This document shows positions 18,753 to 28,595 of a stretch of DNA of 64,000 nucleotides, piece after piece; within the stretch, counting starts at the first letter, position 1, and each line of letters begins with the position of its first letter. The position numbers and the translations under genes were made by a program. Below the pieces are notes generated by a model. It saw only the letters and a list, made by a program, of their open reading frames with translations, did no database searches and was not told the DNA's origin. The stretch lies in NCBI GenBank assembly GCA_021463145.1, contig JAJTWZ010000019.1, positions 1 to 64,000 on the forward strand. The letters are read 5' to 3'. Source of the DNA: Blastocatellia bacterium. GTDB lineage: Bacteria > Acidobacteriota > Blastocatellia > UBA7656 > JADIYM01.

Positions 18753-20875
18753 GGTGTGGTTACACCTCCTTGACCGGCCGCCGGCAGCGAAAGGGCGATC
18801 CTCAGGCCGCAGATCCCGTAGCGAACGAGTGGGTCGTACCCGAAGCGTTTGCGCGCCGTCGTATCGGTCCAGTGGATGTCGTATGCGCCTCCGCGCAGGA
18901 CGCGTTTCGTGTCGCTCGATCCGCTGATCCAGGCGCTTCCGTCGGCCGGTGCGCCGTTGTAGTTCGAGTGGAACGTGTCGGCGCACCACTCCGAGACGTT
19001 TCCGTCCACGTCGAACAAACCGAAGCCATTTGCAACGCCGAGACTGCCTACGGCGGTGACCTTTGCCCGGAACGGGCCTTTCGGCGATTCTGGATCGTCC
19101 GGGTCGACGCGAATGTTCGCATAGGTTGCGTCGGTCGCCGCGCCAGTCACGTACGGACCGGCTTGACCCGCCAGCGCCGCGTACTCCCACTCGGACTCCG
19201 CGGGCAGCCGGTACGGACGGCCCGTTGCCTTCTCCAGTCGCAGGCAGAACTCGTTCGCGTCGGCCCACGAGATCGACGTCATCGGTAGCGATCCATCCCC
19301 AGGCTCCGGCGTTTCGATTGCCAGGTCGCGCGTGATTCGTGGAAGCGCGGCCACGGCCCGCCACAGGTCGCGCGTCACTTCGGTTCTGGCCAACGCGAAT
19401 TCAGGCACCGTAACGTCGTGCGATGGACGGCTGAACTCGTCGAACGTCACGTCGTCGTCCGGCAGTCCCATGGCAAAGGTGCCGGTAGGAACCACTACCA
19501 TCTCGAACGTCGCGCCCCCGGGAAGCGTCTCTCGAAATACCCGCGCGGTTCCCGACGGACGTTCGACGACGCGGCCCGTCGCGTCGAGACGCACGCTTCG
19601 AAAGGCCGCCGACGTCACCTCGTCCGCGGCTATTGCCCGGCCGGGCGCGCCCGACGCGCCCGCGACAGGGATCGTGTCCGATTCCGCGTCGTAGACCGGC
19701 AGCGACGCGATGTAGCCGATCACGCCCGATACCGGCCTCGGGCCATATTCCCCTTCCCGTTCGCTCGCCGAGCGAACCACCGAATCCGGCGGGGATTCGC
19801 CCCGGATCGTCTTCATTCCAACCTGTTTGCCGAGCGTGACGTCCACAAGGATCAGATATGCATTCGTCACGTACCCCTTGGCGAGCGCCTGGCCGCGGGC
19901 GGAGTAGTACGTATCCAGATATTCCGGCAGCCATTGAACGAAGACGATTGTGCCTACCTCATCGGGTGACTCGGCCCGAATTGCCCGAGCGAGCCCGTGC
20001 GTGCACGGGTCGATCTGGCGAGTGCCGAGGTCGACGACTACCACACGTCCACGGCGGTAAGGGCGAGTCGGCGCCGTCGCGGCCGTCGCCAGCTCGAGGT
20101 AGCCGGCCAGTGATTTCTCGAAACGTCTGGCGCGAGCCTCGTCCGGTGGCGTTCGGAAAATCGCCATCACCAGAACGACGAGCAGGGTAACGGTAGTGAT
20201 CGCCGCTACGGCCGCAATCGCGCGCGCTGACGTGGACTCGAGACGGCCGAGGACCCTCGCAAAGCGACCATTGCCCGCGCCCGGGCCGTCGTCGTCGAAA
20301 GTAGCGAAGGTAGGTGGTCGCGGACTCGCGGCCGGACCGTTCGTGTTCATTGACCGGGCCTGCGACGCGAGGCGCAACCGGTAACTGGTGGCGGCGGCGC
20401 GCGCGGCGGCTGCATCTTGATGCGGCGACCACGAACGTGCGCTCGTGGCTCGTTCGGCAAGCGCAAGCGCTTCGACAGTCCTGCCGTCGGCGTCGCGCAA
20501 TGCGGCCAACCGAAGCAATAACTGTGGGTGATCCGATTCGAGGGCAAGCGCCCGCTCGACGAAGGAAGTCGCCTCGTTCAGGCGGTCTGACTGCATCGCG
20601 ATTCCCGCAATGAGATGGTACGCCTTCGAATAGGAAGGTCCGACCCAGGAGACGGAAACGCCGGCCGGCAGTCTTGGCCCGAAGAACTTCAGATATGCGT
20701 CGAATTCGCGTTCGTCCCAGAATGCGATCTCACGCTCGGCGCCCCGGTCTACCATCCACGACCACGAGGCCGGCATGGAACCCAGGCGGGCTTCGAGCAA
20801 CTCCCTCGCTTCGTCCACGCGGCCGGCGGCGATGAACTGTTCGGCTGTCTCTGTGAAGTCCGGATTCGCGCTCAT
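18749..20875 (-). CDS. TPR-like region plus TM plus formylglycine-generating-enzyme (SUMF1/FGE)-type domain
   Basis: C-terminal MVVVPTGTFAMGLP...RLPAESEWEYAA...GNVSEWCADTF...RVLRGGAYD...ARKRFGYDP...GLRIA. Confidence 0.8.
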   Translation of the reverse strand: MSANPDFTETAEQFIAAGRVDEARELLEARLGSMPASWSWMVDRGAEREIAFWDEREFDAYLKFFGPRLPAGVSVSWVGPSYSKAYHLIAGIAMQSDRLNEATSFVERALALESDHPQLLLRLAALRDADGRTVEALALAERATSARSWSPHQDAAAARAAATSYRLRLASQARSMNTNGPAASPRPPTFATFDDDGPGAGNGRFARVLGRLESTSARAIAAVAAITTVTLLVVLVMAIFRTPPDEARARRFEKSLAGYLELATAATAPTRPYRRGRVVVVDLGTRQIDPCTHGLARAIRAESPDEVGTIVFVQWLPEYLDTYYSARGQALAKGYVTNAYLILVDVTLGKQVGMKTIRGESPPDSVVRSASEREGEYGPRPVSGVIGYIASLPVYDAESDTIPVAGASGAPGRAIAADEVTSAAFRSVRLDATGRVVERPSGTARVFRETLPGGATFEMVVVPTGTFAMGLPDDDVTFDEFSRPSHDVTVPEFALARTEVTRDLWRAVAALPRITRDLAIETPEPGDGSLPMTSISWADANEFCLRLEKATGRPYRLPAESEWEYAALAGQAGPYVTGAATDATYANIRVDPDDPESPKGPFRAKVTAVGSLGVANGFGLFDVDGNVSEWCADTFHSNYNGAPADGSAWISGSSDTKRVLRGGAYDIHWTDTTARKRFGYDPLVRYGICGLRIALSLPAAGQGGVTTP

Positions 20876-21221
20876 TGATATACCCGCGTGAAGACTAGCA
20901 GACTCCGTCGGCCCTGGCGTGTGTCACAGGCCTGGATCGCGAACATCGATCGGGTCGGAATGCAACCGTACCGCCAAGGGGGCGTCCCTGGAAGCTCGTT
21001 TCCGGCGCTTCGAGCCGAGCAGGCCGTGGATCACCGTTTTTTCTCCCGAGCCCGAACAGGATCGGGGCCCTGCGGAGTACGATCGCCGAGCGCAATCGAT
21101 CCTTTGTAGCGGAAGGGTCTCGCCACCCCCGGCCGAAAGATTGGCAATAGCGCCGCGTTGACTTCTGCGCACGTCGCGGCCGCGATGATGCGCTGAATCC
21201 CACTCGATTCGTGGAGGCGTC

Positions 21222-24200
21222 ATGCGCGCTCTGTATCTCGCCGCGGCGGCACTCGTGTGTCTGCTCGGTTTCGCTTCGAGCCCAGTCGCGGCTTCGACGC
21301 CTCGCGTCGACGACCCGACCGAAGGTCAACTTCGGGCCGTCGATGCAAAGGGAAATCTTCGTCCGCCGTGTCCTCTCGAGCACACCGGCGTCGACGTGGA
21401 CGTGTCAGGCCTCGTTGCTCGCGTGACGGTCACCCAGCGATTCGTCAATCCGTATCAGGAAGCAATCGAAGCGGTATATCTGTTCCCGCTTTCCGCCGAT
21501 GCCGCGGTCGACCGAATGAGCATGAGGATCGGCGATCGCACGATCACGGGTCGAATTGCGCGCCGCCCGGAAGCGCGTGCCGCCTACGAGTCGGCTCGCG
21601 CCGAAGGGCGAACCGCCAGCCTTCTCGAGCAGGAGCGTCCGAACGTGTTCTCGCAGTCGGTCGCAAACATTCCCCCTGGTGCACGCGTCGTGGTCACCAT
21701 CAGCTACGTCGAGACGCTCGACTACGAGGACGGCCGCGTCGAGTTCGTCTTTCCCATGGTTGTTGGCCAGAGATACACGCCAGCGGCCGCCACGGCCGCC
21801 CGGCCGGATGCGACCGCAACGTCCACCGCGATGCGCCCCGGTACTCGGGCCGGCCACGACGTCTCGATCGACGTTCGGCTCGACGCCGGCGTTCCACTTA
21901 CGGCCGTGGACTCGAAACTGCACGCGATCGAGACTTCATACAAGAGCCATCACGCCGCTCTGATCAGGCTCGCCGCGCGCGACGAGATTCCAAACCGGGA
22001 TTTCATCCTGTCGTGGGGCGTGGCGGGCGGAAGGCTCGAGGATGCCGTGCTCGCGCATCGCGACCAGCGCGGCGGTTTCGTTACCCTGCTGCTCCAGCCC
22101 CCGGACCGGATCGCCGAAGTGGATCTCGCGCCAAAAGAGATCGTCTTCGTCGTCGACACGTCGGGATCCATGAGCGGGCTGCCGATGGAGAAGGCGAAGG
22201 AGACAGTCCGGTACGCGATCGAGCGGCTCAGTCCCGGCGATACCTTCAACGTTATCACGTTTTCGGGCTCGACTCGGGTGCTCTTCCCCGATCCCGTTCC
22301 GGCGAGCGCCGCAAATCGAGATGCGGCGATGAAGCTGCTTGCCGAGACGCAGGGCGGTGGAGGAACTGAGATGATGGCGGCCATCCGCGCTGCGCTCGAG
22401 CCGTCCGACGCTCAACACCACGTCCGTATCGCGTGCTTCGTGACCGACGGCTACGTGGGAAACGAGTCCGAGATTCTGGCCGAGATCCAGAAACATCCGC
22501 AGGCGCGCGTCTTCGCGATCGGTATCGGCAATGCCGTCAATCGCTACCTGCTGGATCAGATGGCCGCCGAAGGCCGCGGCGAAGTCGCCTACGCTACCCT
22601 GATCGACGATGGCGAGCTAATCGCTCATTCCTTCTTCGATCGCGTGCGCAATCCGATCCTCACCGACGTCACCATTGACTGGAACGGCCTGCCGGTCACC
22701 GACGTGCTTCCGCAGCGCATCCCCGACGTCTTCAGCGCCAGGCCGGTCGTAGTTGCGGCACGCTACTCGGCGCCTGCGTCGGGAACGATCCGCATCCGAG
22801 GCTTCGCGGGCGGACGCGAGGTCGTGCGGGAAGTCTCAGTCATATTGCCGGAATCGACGGCGGGCACGGATTCCCTCGCAACGCTCTGGGCGCGGCGAAA
22901 AGTGGCGGCAGTGTCGCGCGAAGACTTCGCGGGGCTCTTGACCGAGCGGCCGCGCCCAACGATCGACGGCCGAATCGCGGAACTTGGTCTGGAGTTTGGC
23001 CTGTTGACGCCGTTTACGTCCTTCGTCGCCGTAGACGAAACATCGGTATCGGGCAACGGCGAGCCGAAGAGGGTCGATGTAGCCACGGAAACTCCTGACG
23101 GCGTCGAAGGCCGCGCTCTCGACGGGATAGCGAGCGCAAAATCGGGTGGCGTCATTCCGCTGGCACTTCCGGTCGAGCCCGAACACGGGGCGGTCTATGG
23201 ATCCGAGGCAGGCTTCGTTGCCGAGTACGGAGCCAGCAGTGGATCGGTGGCGGCTGGCGACGCAGCTTCCCCTGACCTGTCTACCGTAGTGGAGCGGAAG
23301 GACCTCGCGACTTCCCCTGAACCCGTGATCGACGAGAGTCCCCGCGCTGGAAAGTCCGACATCATCGAAGCCGTCACGATCATAGGCTCGGGCGCCGACG
23401 CTGAATCTGACGGCCGGCCGAAGCGGCGACGAGTTGCGGACCTCCCGCCCAGGCAGCCCAACCCCACGATAGCGCCCGGAGCCGGTCCCGCCACCCCCTG
23501 GCGGCGCGTGTCGGCGCGACCCGCGGTCGAAATCGTCTTCGCCATCGACACGACCGGTTCCATGGGTTCGCTCCTCGACGGCGCAAAACGCCGGATCTGG
23601 AGCATGATCAACGAAATTCAGCGAACGGGCTGCAGGCCGGAAGTGCGTATCGGACTAGTTGCATTCCGCGACCGCGGTGACACGTACGAGACTATGATCC
23701 TGCCGCTTACGACCGATCTGGACCTCGTGTGGGTCACGCTGAGCGGACTGACCCCGTCGGGTGGTGGCGACACACCCGAGAACGTGCAAAGAGCGCTCTC
23801 CGATGCAGTGGGAACGATGGGTTGGTCAAAGGCAGGCGCAGGGCTGTCGAAGGTAGTTTTCCTCGTGGGCGATGCCCCGCCTCAGGAATACGAAGACGAG
23901 GCTAACATCCAGAACACGGTCCGTGCGGCCTTCAGTCAAGGCATCGTCGTTCACGCCATTCAGTGTGGCGACGACGGCGAAACGAAGAGGGCGTGGACCG
24001 AGATCGCGTTGCTCGGCGCCGGCAACTACTTCCCGATACCGGCCGATTCGACGGTCGCGGCAAGCTCGCGCACACCCTATGACAGAGTCATCGCGGACCT
24101 GGGACGCAGGATCGGCGAGACGTACACGCCATACGGAACTCCCGCCGCGCAGGAGGCCGCCAATGCGCGGCAGTCCGATTTCGAACTCAGAGCCGCAGGC

Positions 24201-24560
24201 CGGGACAACCGGGCGGTCGCGGCCGATCGTGCAATCAACAAGGCGGTCAACTCCGGAGCCTACGCTGGCGACTTCCTGCAGGCCATCGAGAATGGCGAGT
24301 TGAAGCTCGAAAGCGTTGCACAGTCCGACCTGCCGCAGGAATTGCGCGGCCTTTCGCCACAGGAGTTGCGGACCGAAATCGATCGCCGGATCTCGGAGCG
24401 GCAGGGCCTGCGTGCTGCAATCGTCGACCTTGCTCGCCTGCGCGACTCCTACCAGAGTCGGACAGCGATCGACGCAGCCGATCCGGTCGCCAGGTTCGAC
24501 ACGGCGGTGGTAGAAGCCGTCCGGAAACAGATTGAGAAATTTGGGGCGGCATGTGAGTAG
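21222..24560 (+). CDS. VIT domain protein with two VWA domains
   Basis: VIT region (VTVTQRFVNPYQEAIEAVYLFPL), VWA-1 FVVDTSGSMSG, VWA-2 FAIDTTGSMGS; signal peptide. Confidence 0.85.
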   Translation: MRALYLAAAALVCLLGFASSPVAASTPRVDDPTEGQLRAVDAKGNLRPPCPLEHTGVDVDVSGLVARVTVTQRFVNPYQEAIEAVYLFPLSADAAVDRMSMRIGDRTITGRIARRPEARAAYESARAEGRTASLLEQERPNVFSQSVANIPPGARVVVTISYVETLDYEDGRVEFVFPMVVGQRYTPAAATAARPDATATSTAMRPGTRAGHDVSIDVRLDAGVPLTAVDSKLHAIETSYKSHHAALIRLAARDEIPNRDFILSWGVAGGRLEDAVLAHRDQRGGFVTLLLQPPDRIAEVDLAPKEIVFVVDTSGSMSGLPMEKAKETVRYAIERLSPGDTFNVITFSGSTRVLFPDPVPASAANRDAAMKLLAETQGGGGTEMMAAIRAALEPSDAQHHVRIACFVTDGYVGNESEILAEIQKHPQARVFAIGIGNAVNRYLLDQMAAEGRGEVAYATLIDDGELIAHSFFDRVRNPILTDVTIDWNGLPVTDVLPQRIPDVFSARPVVVAARYSAPASGTIRIRGFAGGREVVREVSVILPESTAGTDSLATLWARRKVAAVSREDFAGLLTERPRPTIDGRIAELGLEFGLLTPFTSFVAVDETSVSGNGEPKRVDVATETPDGVEGRALDGIASAKSGGVIPLALPVEPEHGAVYGSEAGFVAEYGASSGSVAAGDAASPDLSTVVERKDLATSPEPVIDESPRAGKSDIIEAVTIIGSGADAESDGRPKRRRVADLPPRQPNPTIAPGAGPATPWRRVSARPAVEIVFAIDTTGSMGSLLDGAKRRIWSMINEIQRTGCRPEVRIGLVAFRDRGDTYETMILPLTTDLDLVWVTLSGLTPSGGGDTPENVQRALSDAVGTMGWSKAGAGLSKVVFLVGDAPPQEYEDEANIQNTVRAAFSQGIVVHAIQCGDDGETKRAWTEIALLGAGNYFPIPADSTVAASSRTPYDRVIADLGRRIGETYTPYGTPAAQEAANARQSDFELRAAGRDNRAVAADRAINKAVNSGAYAGDFLQAIENGELKLESVAQSDLPQELRGLSPQELRTEIDRRISERQGLRAAIVDLARLRDSYQSRTAIDAADPVARFDTAVVEAVRKQIEKFGAACE

Positions 24561-24626
24561 GACAATGTCCGCAGGCAGTCCAATCCTGGCGCCACGGAGA
24601 AACTGGCTCAAGAACTCGATGCCCTG

Positions 24627-25265
24627 TTACCGCCTTACGCGTGGATGGCGCACGCGCCATTCCCACGGCGGCGTGGGGTTCGGATCCGTCCACAGTCCCC
24701 GGCGGGCAGCCCGTGCTTCGTTTACAAGCTGCTCCAGACGGGCGTCATCCGAATAGACGTCGTAGAACCACGCCAGTCCTTCGCTCACCAGCACGTCAGA
24801 GGCGCGTCGTCCGTCCGCAATCGTCACATCGACGACTTTGCGCCCATACCGGTCTACGTCCAGTACCTTCACAGTCACCACGCTGCGCATGACGAGTTCG
24901 GAGAGCCGGGCCCGGGCTCGCCGGTTCCACGGCTGGCCGTACTCCGGGGCGTCGATGCCTGCTAGCCGCACTCGCACTCTGCGGCCATTGCGCATCACGT
25001 CGAGCGTGTCGCCGTCCGAGATCGACACGACGCGCCCCGACCACGTTTCGCCGGCGCGCGCAACGACAGCCTCAGGCGACTGGCAGGCGACCGCTATATG
25101 AACGCCAATTGTCACGGTCGAGAGCTGGATGACGGCGAGGGCGAGTGCGGCCCGGATCCAGGACCCTCTCGCATCGACGAACTTTCGGCAGCATTCGAGA
25201 ATTTCGGTTTCACCCACTGACCGACTTGACCTAGCATGGCTCGGGCCGCGGTGTTCTGTCATCGA
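24627..25265 (-). CDS. Staphylococcal nuclease (SNase/thermonuclease) homolog
   Basis: VVSISDGDTLDV...RVRLAGIDAPEYGQPW...RYGRKVVDV...GLAWFYDVYSDD. Confidence 0.85.
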   Translation of the reverse strand, partial: SMTEHRGPSHARSSRSVGETEILECCRKFVDARGSWIRAALALAVIQLSTVTIGVHIAVACQSPEAVVARAGETWSGRVVSISDGDTLDVMRNGRRVRVRLAGIDAPEYGQPWNRRARARLSELVMRSVVTVKVLDVDRYGRKVVDVTIADGRRASDVLVSEGLAWFYDVYSDDARLEQLVNEARAARRGLWTDPNPTPPWEWRVRHPRVRR

Positions 25266-25357
25266 CGACCTCCTGGCGTGAAGTGTGACATCCGGCGGCA
25301 ACAGCCCACTCCAGACTTGTATGCCTCGTCCCGATCGAGAGTAACTCTCAGGGTTCC

Positions 25358-26857
25358 ATGGATCTCTTCAAGAAATTGCGGACTACCGGTCCGCTGCAGC
25401 TCCCGGAGCAGGAGAGCGGCCCCGATCTGGCCTCGCTCGAGCGGGCCCACGCTGCGCGACCGCACGACGGGGCGATTGCCGAGCAGCTCGCGACGGCCTA
25501 TTCCGCGGAGGGCGACACGGCGAAGGCCATCAACGTACTGCTTGCGGCCGGTGAGCTCGCTCGTGACGACGGTAGGGTAGAAGGCGCTCTTCATTTCATT
25601 GCGCTCGCCGAGACGCTCGCCACCGGTCCCAAGCGAATTCCGATCCTCGAGCGGCTCATCGCTCTCCACGTGGCGCGACAGGCATACGTGCGGGCTTTTC
25701 TCATCGCCCGCGAAATTGTCGAATTCCACGTGCGCGGAGAGGATTCGATTCGCGCTCGCGACTTCCTCGGAAGACTCTCGTCGCTCGGTCCTCGCGACGC
25801 CGCATATCGGAAGCGGCTCGCCGGAATGCTGACAGCGTCCGGAGAGGCGTCCGACGCCGGTCCAGTTGCGTCCTGGCGTCAGGGGCAGCTCGATCAGGAC
25901 GTCCCGCGAGAGGACTTTTCGGATCTGTCGGTGCTGCTGGTCGAAGACGACTCGGACCAGGCCGAATTGCTGGCGGCCGCGATCGAAACGCTCGGCTGCG
26001 AGGTCCGAGTCGCTACCGATGGCCTCCACGCGCTTAGCCTGATTGCGGCGAGCCGTCCTCAACTCGTCATATCCGATCTCGTCATGCCTGCGATGGACGG
26101 CAGTCAGCTTTTTCGCGCGATCGCCTCGGACCCGGCGAACGAGACGATCCCGTTCGTGTGCCTCAGCGCTCGCGGCGACCAGTTCGAGGTAGCGGCGGCG
26201 CTCCAGCGTGGAGTCGAGGATTACTGGGTAAAGCCCGTGCGGCCGGCCGAGCTTCGCGCCCGCGTGCTGAGGCTTCTCAGACGCATCAAGGAATACGCGG
26301 CACTAGGCGGCGACCTCGGCATCGGCCTTGCGAACGTCGTGCAGGTGCTCGAGGTCAGCAGCAGGACGGGAACACTCCTGCTGCGCAGCCGCGGCCGCAC
26401 GGCGACTATCTACTTCTCCGACGGCCGGCCGATAGACGCGATTGCCTGCGGGAAGACTGGCGAGCCCGCTTTCTTCGCGATCGCGGAATGGAACGAAGGC
26501 ACGTTCGAGTTCTCGCCACGGCTGCCGGAGCGCGAGCGATCGATCTTTGCGAGCGCGCAGGGTCTGTTACTGGAGGCGTACCGCCGTCTCGACGAAACGG
26601 CCGAAGCCATCGCGGAACTGCCGGACGACAGGACGGTCAAGCTCGCCTTCGTCGGCGACGTTCCTGAAGTCGAAGAGCAGGAGCGCGGCGCACTCGACAG
26701 GCTCAGACTGGCATTGGATGGCAATCGGACACTCGCCGAACTGCTCGACGAGCTCGTCGGTGAACTCGAACCGATCGTTCTGCTTGCCCGGCTCGTAAGG
26801 GAAGGCTCGGTGCGTACGGCCGATGGACACGGGCAGAGTCCCGGCCGTTTCGGGTGA
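25358..26857 (+). CDS. TPR-like - response regulator receiver - DUF4388-like protein
   Basis: Receiver SVLLVEDDSDQ...LVISDLVMPAMDG...YWVKPVRPAEL; then GTLLLRSRGRTATIYFSDGRPIDAIACGKTGEPAFFAIAEWNEGTFEF. Confidence 0.75.
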   Translation: MDLFKKLRTTGPLQLPEQESGPDLASLERAHAARPHDGAIAEQLATAYSAEGDTAKAINVLLAAGELARDDGRVEGALHFIALAETLATGPKRIPILERLIALHVARQAYVRAFLIAREIVEFHVRGEDSIRARDFLGRLSSLGPRDAAYRKRLAGMLTASGEASDAGPVASWRQGQLDQDVPREDFSDLSVLLVEDDSDQAELLAAAIETLGCEVRVATDGLHALSLIAASRPQLVISDLVMPAMDGSQLFRAIASDPANETIPFVCLSARGDQFEVAAALQRGVEDYWVKPVRPAELRARVLRLLRRIKEYAALGGDLGIGLANVVQVLEVSSRTGTLLLRSRGRTATIYFSDGRPIDAIACGKTGEPAFFAIAEWNEGTFEFSPRLPERERSIFASAQGLLLEAYRRLDETAEAIAELPDDRTVKLAFVGDVPEVEEQERGALDRLRLALDGNRTLAELLDELVGELEPIVLLARLVREGSVRTADGHGQSPGRFG

Positions 26858-26974
26858 CACTCGAAACCTCCGTTTTTCCATGTCCATTCTGTCCACACTT
26901 TGACTCTGGCGAGCCTGGCGCGTATACATGGCGCCGCGGGCAATCTTCGCGATGAGCTTTCTGAGGGGGGAGCA

Positions 26975-27475
26975 ATGGCGATAAGTGGACACAAGGGAGT
27001 CAGCCGAATCGATCAGGTATCGAAGAATCATCACGGATGGTACGTGCGCGTCCGTTACAACGGGACGACCGTCTCGAAGTTCTTTCGGGACGGCCTGTAT
27101 GGCAGCCGCGAGAAAGGATTGAAGGCAGCTGTCGCGTTCCGGAACGAGACCGAGAAGGAACTTGGCAAGCCTCGCACGGATCGAACGATCCTGCCGATGA
27201 CGGCGCGTAACACGTCGGGTGTGGTCGGAGTGAGGCGCCGAGTGCGCGCGAGGAAGCCCGTCAATGGCGAGCAGACCCACGCCGCGTACTTCGAAGCGTG
27301 CTGGAGTCCGAAACCCGGCAAACTGCAGCGCAAGCTCTTCTCGGTCGACCAACTTGGCGAGCGTGGCGCGTTTCTGGCGGCGTGCGCTTTCCGGCGCGAA
27401 CGTGAACGCGAGATGCTCGGCGGTGAGATCCGGGCGAATTGGGCGGCGGCTGCCGCGAAGATTCTCGGTACCTAG
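26975..27475 (+). CDS. AP2-like DNA-binding domain protein (two repeats)
   Basis: KGVSRIDQVSKNHHGWYVRVRYNGTTVSKFF...KAAVAFRNETEKELGKP and SGVVGVRRRVRARK...YFEACWSPKPGKLQRKLFSVDQLGERGAFLAACAFRREREREML; strong RBS gggggga before ATG. Confidence 0.6.
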   Translation: MAISGHKGVSRIDQVSKNHHGWYVRVRYNGTTVSKFFRDGLYGSREKGLKAAVAFRNETEKELGKPRTDRTILPMTARNTSGVVGVRRRVRARKPVNGEQTHAAYFEACWSPKPGKLQRKLFSVDQLGERGAFLAACAFRREREREMLGGEIRANWAAAAAKILGT

Positions 27476-27524
27476 CAGTACGGCACGCCGGGCGTAGTCA
27501 CGCGCCGGTGACGTGGAGTTGGAA

Positions 27525-27917
27525 ATGTCTGACGAACCTCCGCGCATCGGCGCGATTGGCTGGGTCGATCTGACTGTGCCGGATGCTGGCGCAGTGAAGG
27601 ATTTCTACCGCGAAGTCGTCGGCTTCGACGTCGTCGACCTCGACATGGGCGGCTACTCGGACTATTGCCTGAATGTTCCGGACAGCGACACGACGGTAGC
27701 CGGCGTGTGCCATGCGCGCGGGCCGAACACCGGAGTGCCGCCCGTGTGGCTCGTCTACATCACGGTAGCGGACCTCGCGGAGAGCCTCGCCAAGGTCACG
27801 CAGCTCGGCGGAAAGGTTCTTCGCGAGCCAAAGACGATGGGATCGTACGGTTCGATGGCTATCATCGAAGACCCGGCCGGCGCGATTGCCGCATTGTTCG
27901 AGCCAGGGACGGCCTGA
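27525..27917 (+). CDS. VOC (glyoxalase/bleomycin resistance) family protein
   Basis: IGWVDLTVPDAGAVKDFYREVVGFDV...GSMAIIEDPAGAIAALFEP. Confidence 0.8.
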   Translation: MSDEPPRIGAIGWVDLTVPDAGAVKDFYREVVGFDVVDLDMGGYSDYCLNVPDSDTTVAGVCHARGPNTGVPPVWLVYITVADLAESLAKVTQLGGKVLREPKTMGSYGSMAIIEDPAGAIAALFEPGTA

Positions 27918-28017
27918 CGTCGCGCGAATACGATTCGTGGACCGGTCGCCATCGGCAAATGCCGCTCGTTTGAACCTCCGGAGTGCCGCTCGTTTGAATG
28001 GCCGGATAGCGGCCATA

Positions 28018-28415
28018 ATGAAGCGCCGGAGGCTCTCCTCGAATCTCGAAGCCCGTTGATACCCGGGAACAATGGCGGCCTCCTGCCCTGGGGCGCTGTA
28101 GTCTGACTCTCCCGAAGATCCGGAGATGCAAAGCAGTTCTCCACGCGCCTGCAGCGCGCCTCCTTGGATGTAACCAACAGCGTTTCGGGTCCGCGGGCCA
28201 TTCTGAAGCGCCGTAGGCGCGAAAGAGCCAGAGCCCACGGCGTAAGCCGTGGGAATTGTGGGAGAGTTCGGTCGAGCCCCGGAGGGGCGAAAGAAGAACG
28301 CGAATATGCGACGGCCGTGGCCCTCTTTCGCCCCTTGCGGGGCTTCGATCGATTTCTGCCTGCTGACCCACGGCTTGCGCCGTGGGCCACGGTGCTTTCG
28401 CGCCTACGGCGCTCC
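28018..28415. repeat. REP-like cluster of GC-rich hairpins, two arms in inverted orientation
   Basis: GAAGCGCCGTAGGCGCGAAAG (28205), CCCACGGCGTAAGCCGTGGG (28233), GAGCCCCGGAGGGGCGAAAG (28274), then inverted CTTTCGCCCCTTGCGGGGCTTCGATCG (28324), CCCACGGCTTGCGCCGTGGG (28367), CTTTCGCGCCTACGGCGCTCC (28395). Confidence 0.75.
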
Positions 28416-28595
28416 GGAAGAATGCGATGGCGACTCGTTCACGCGGCATCGCGACTCGAAGAATACAGAGAGGTTTCGTAACAGCCTTCGAGTAGCACTA
28501 CGCCCGCCAGGCGGAAGGGTTCGGGTGGTTACGATATCCGGAGGGAGCGCAACGGGTCGCTTCATTCACCGCCGCGACGTCTCGAATCTCTTATG

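Noticed and set aside
27755-28449. Overlapping minus-strand ORFs of 211, 246 and 195 aa (for example PPGLDRTLPQFPRLTPWAL)
   Set aside because: They translate the REP-like hairpin cluster and are typical spurious ORFs over such repeats.
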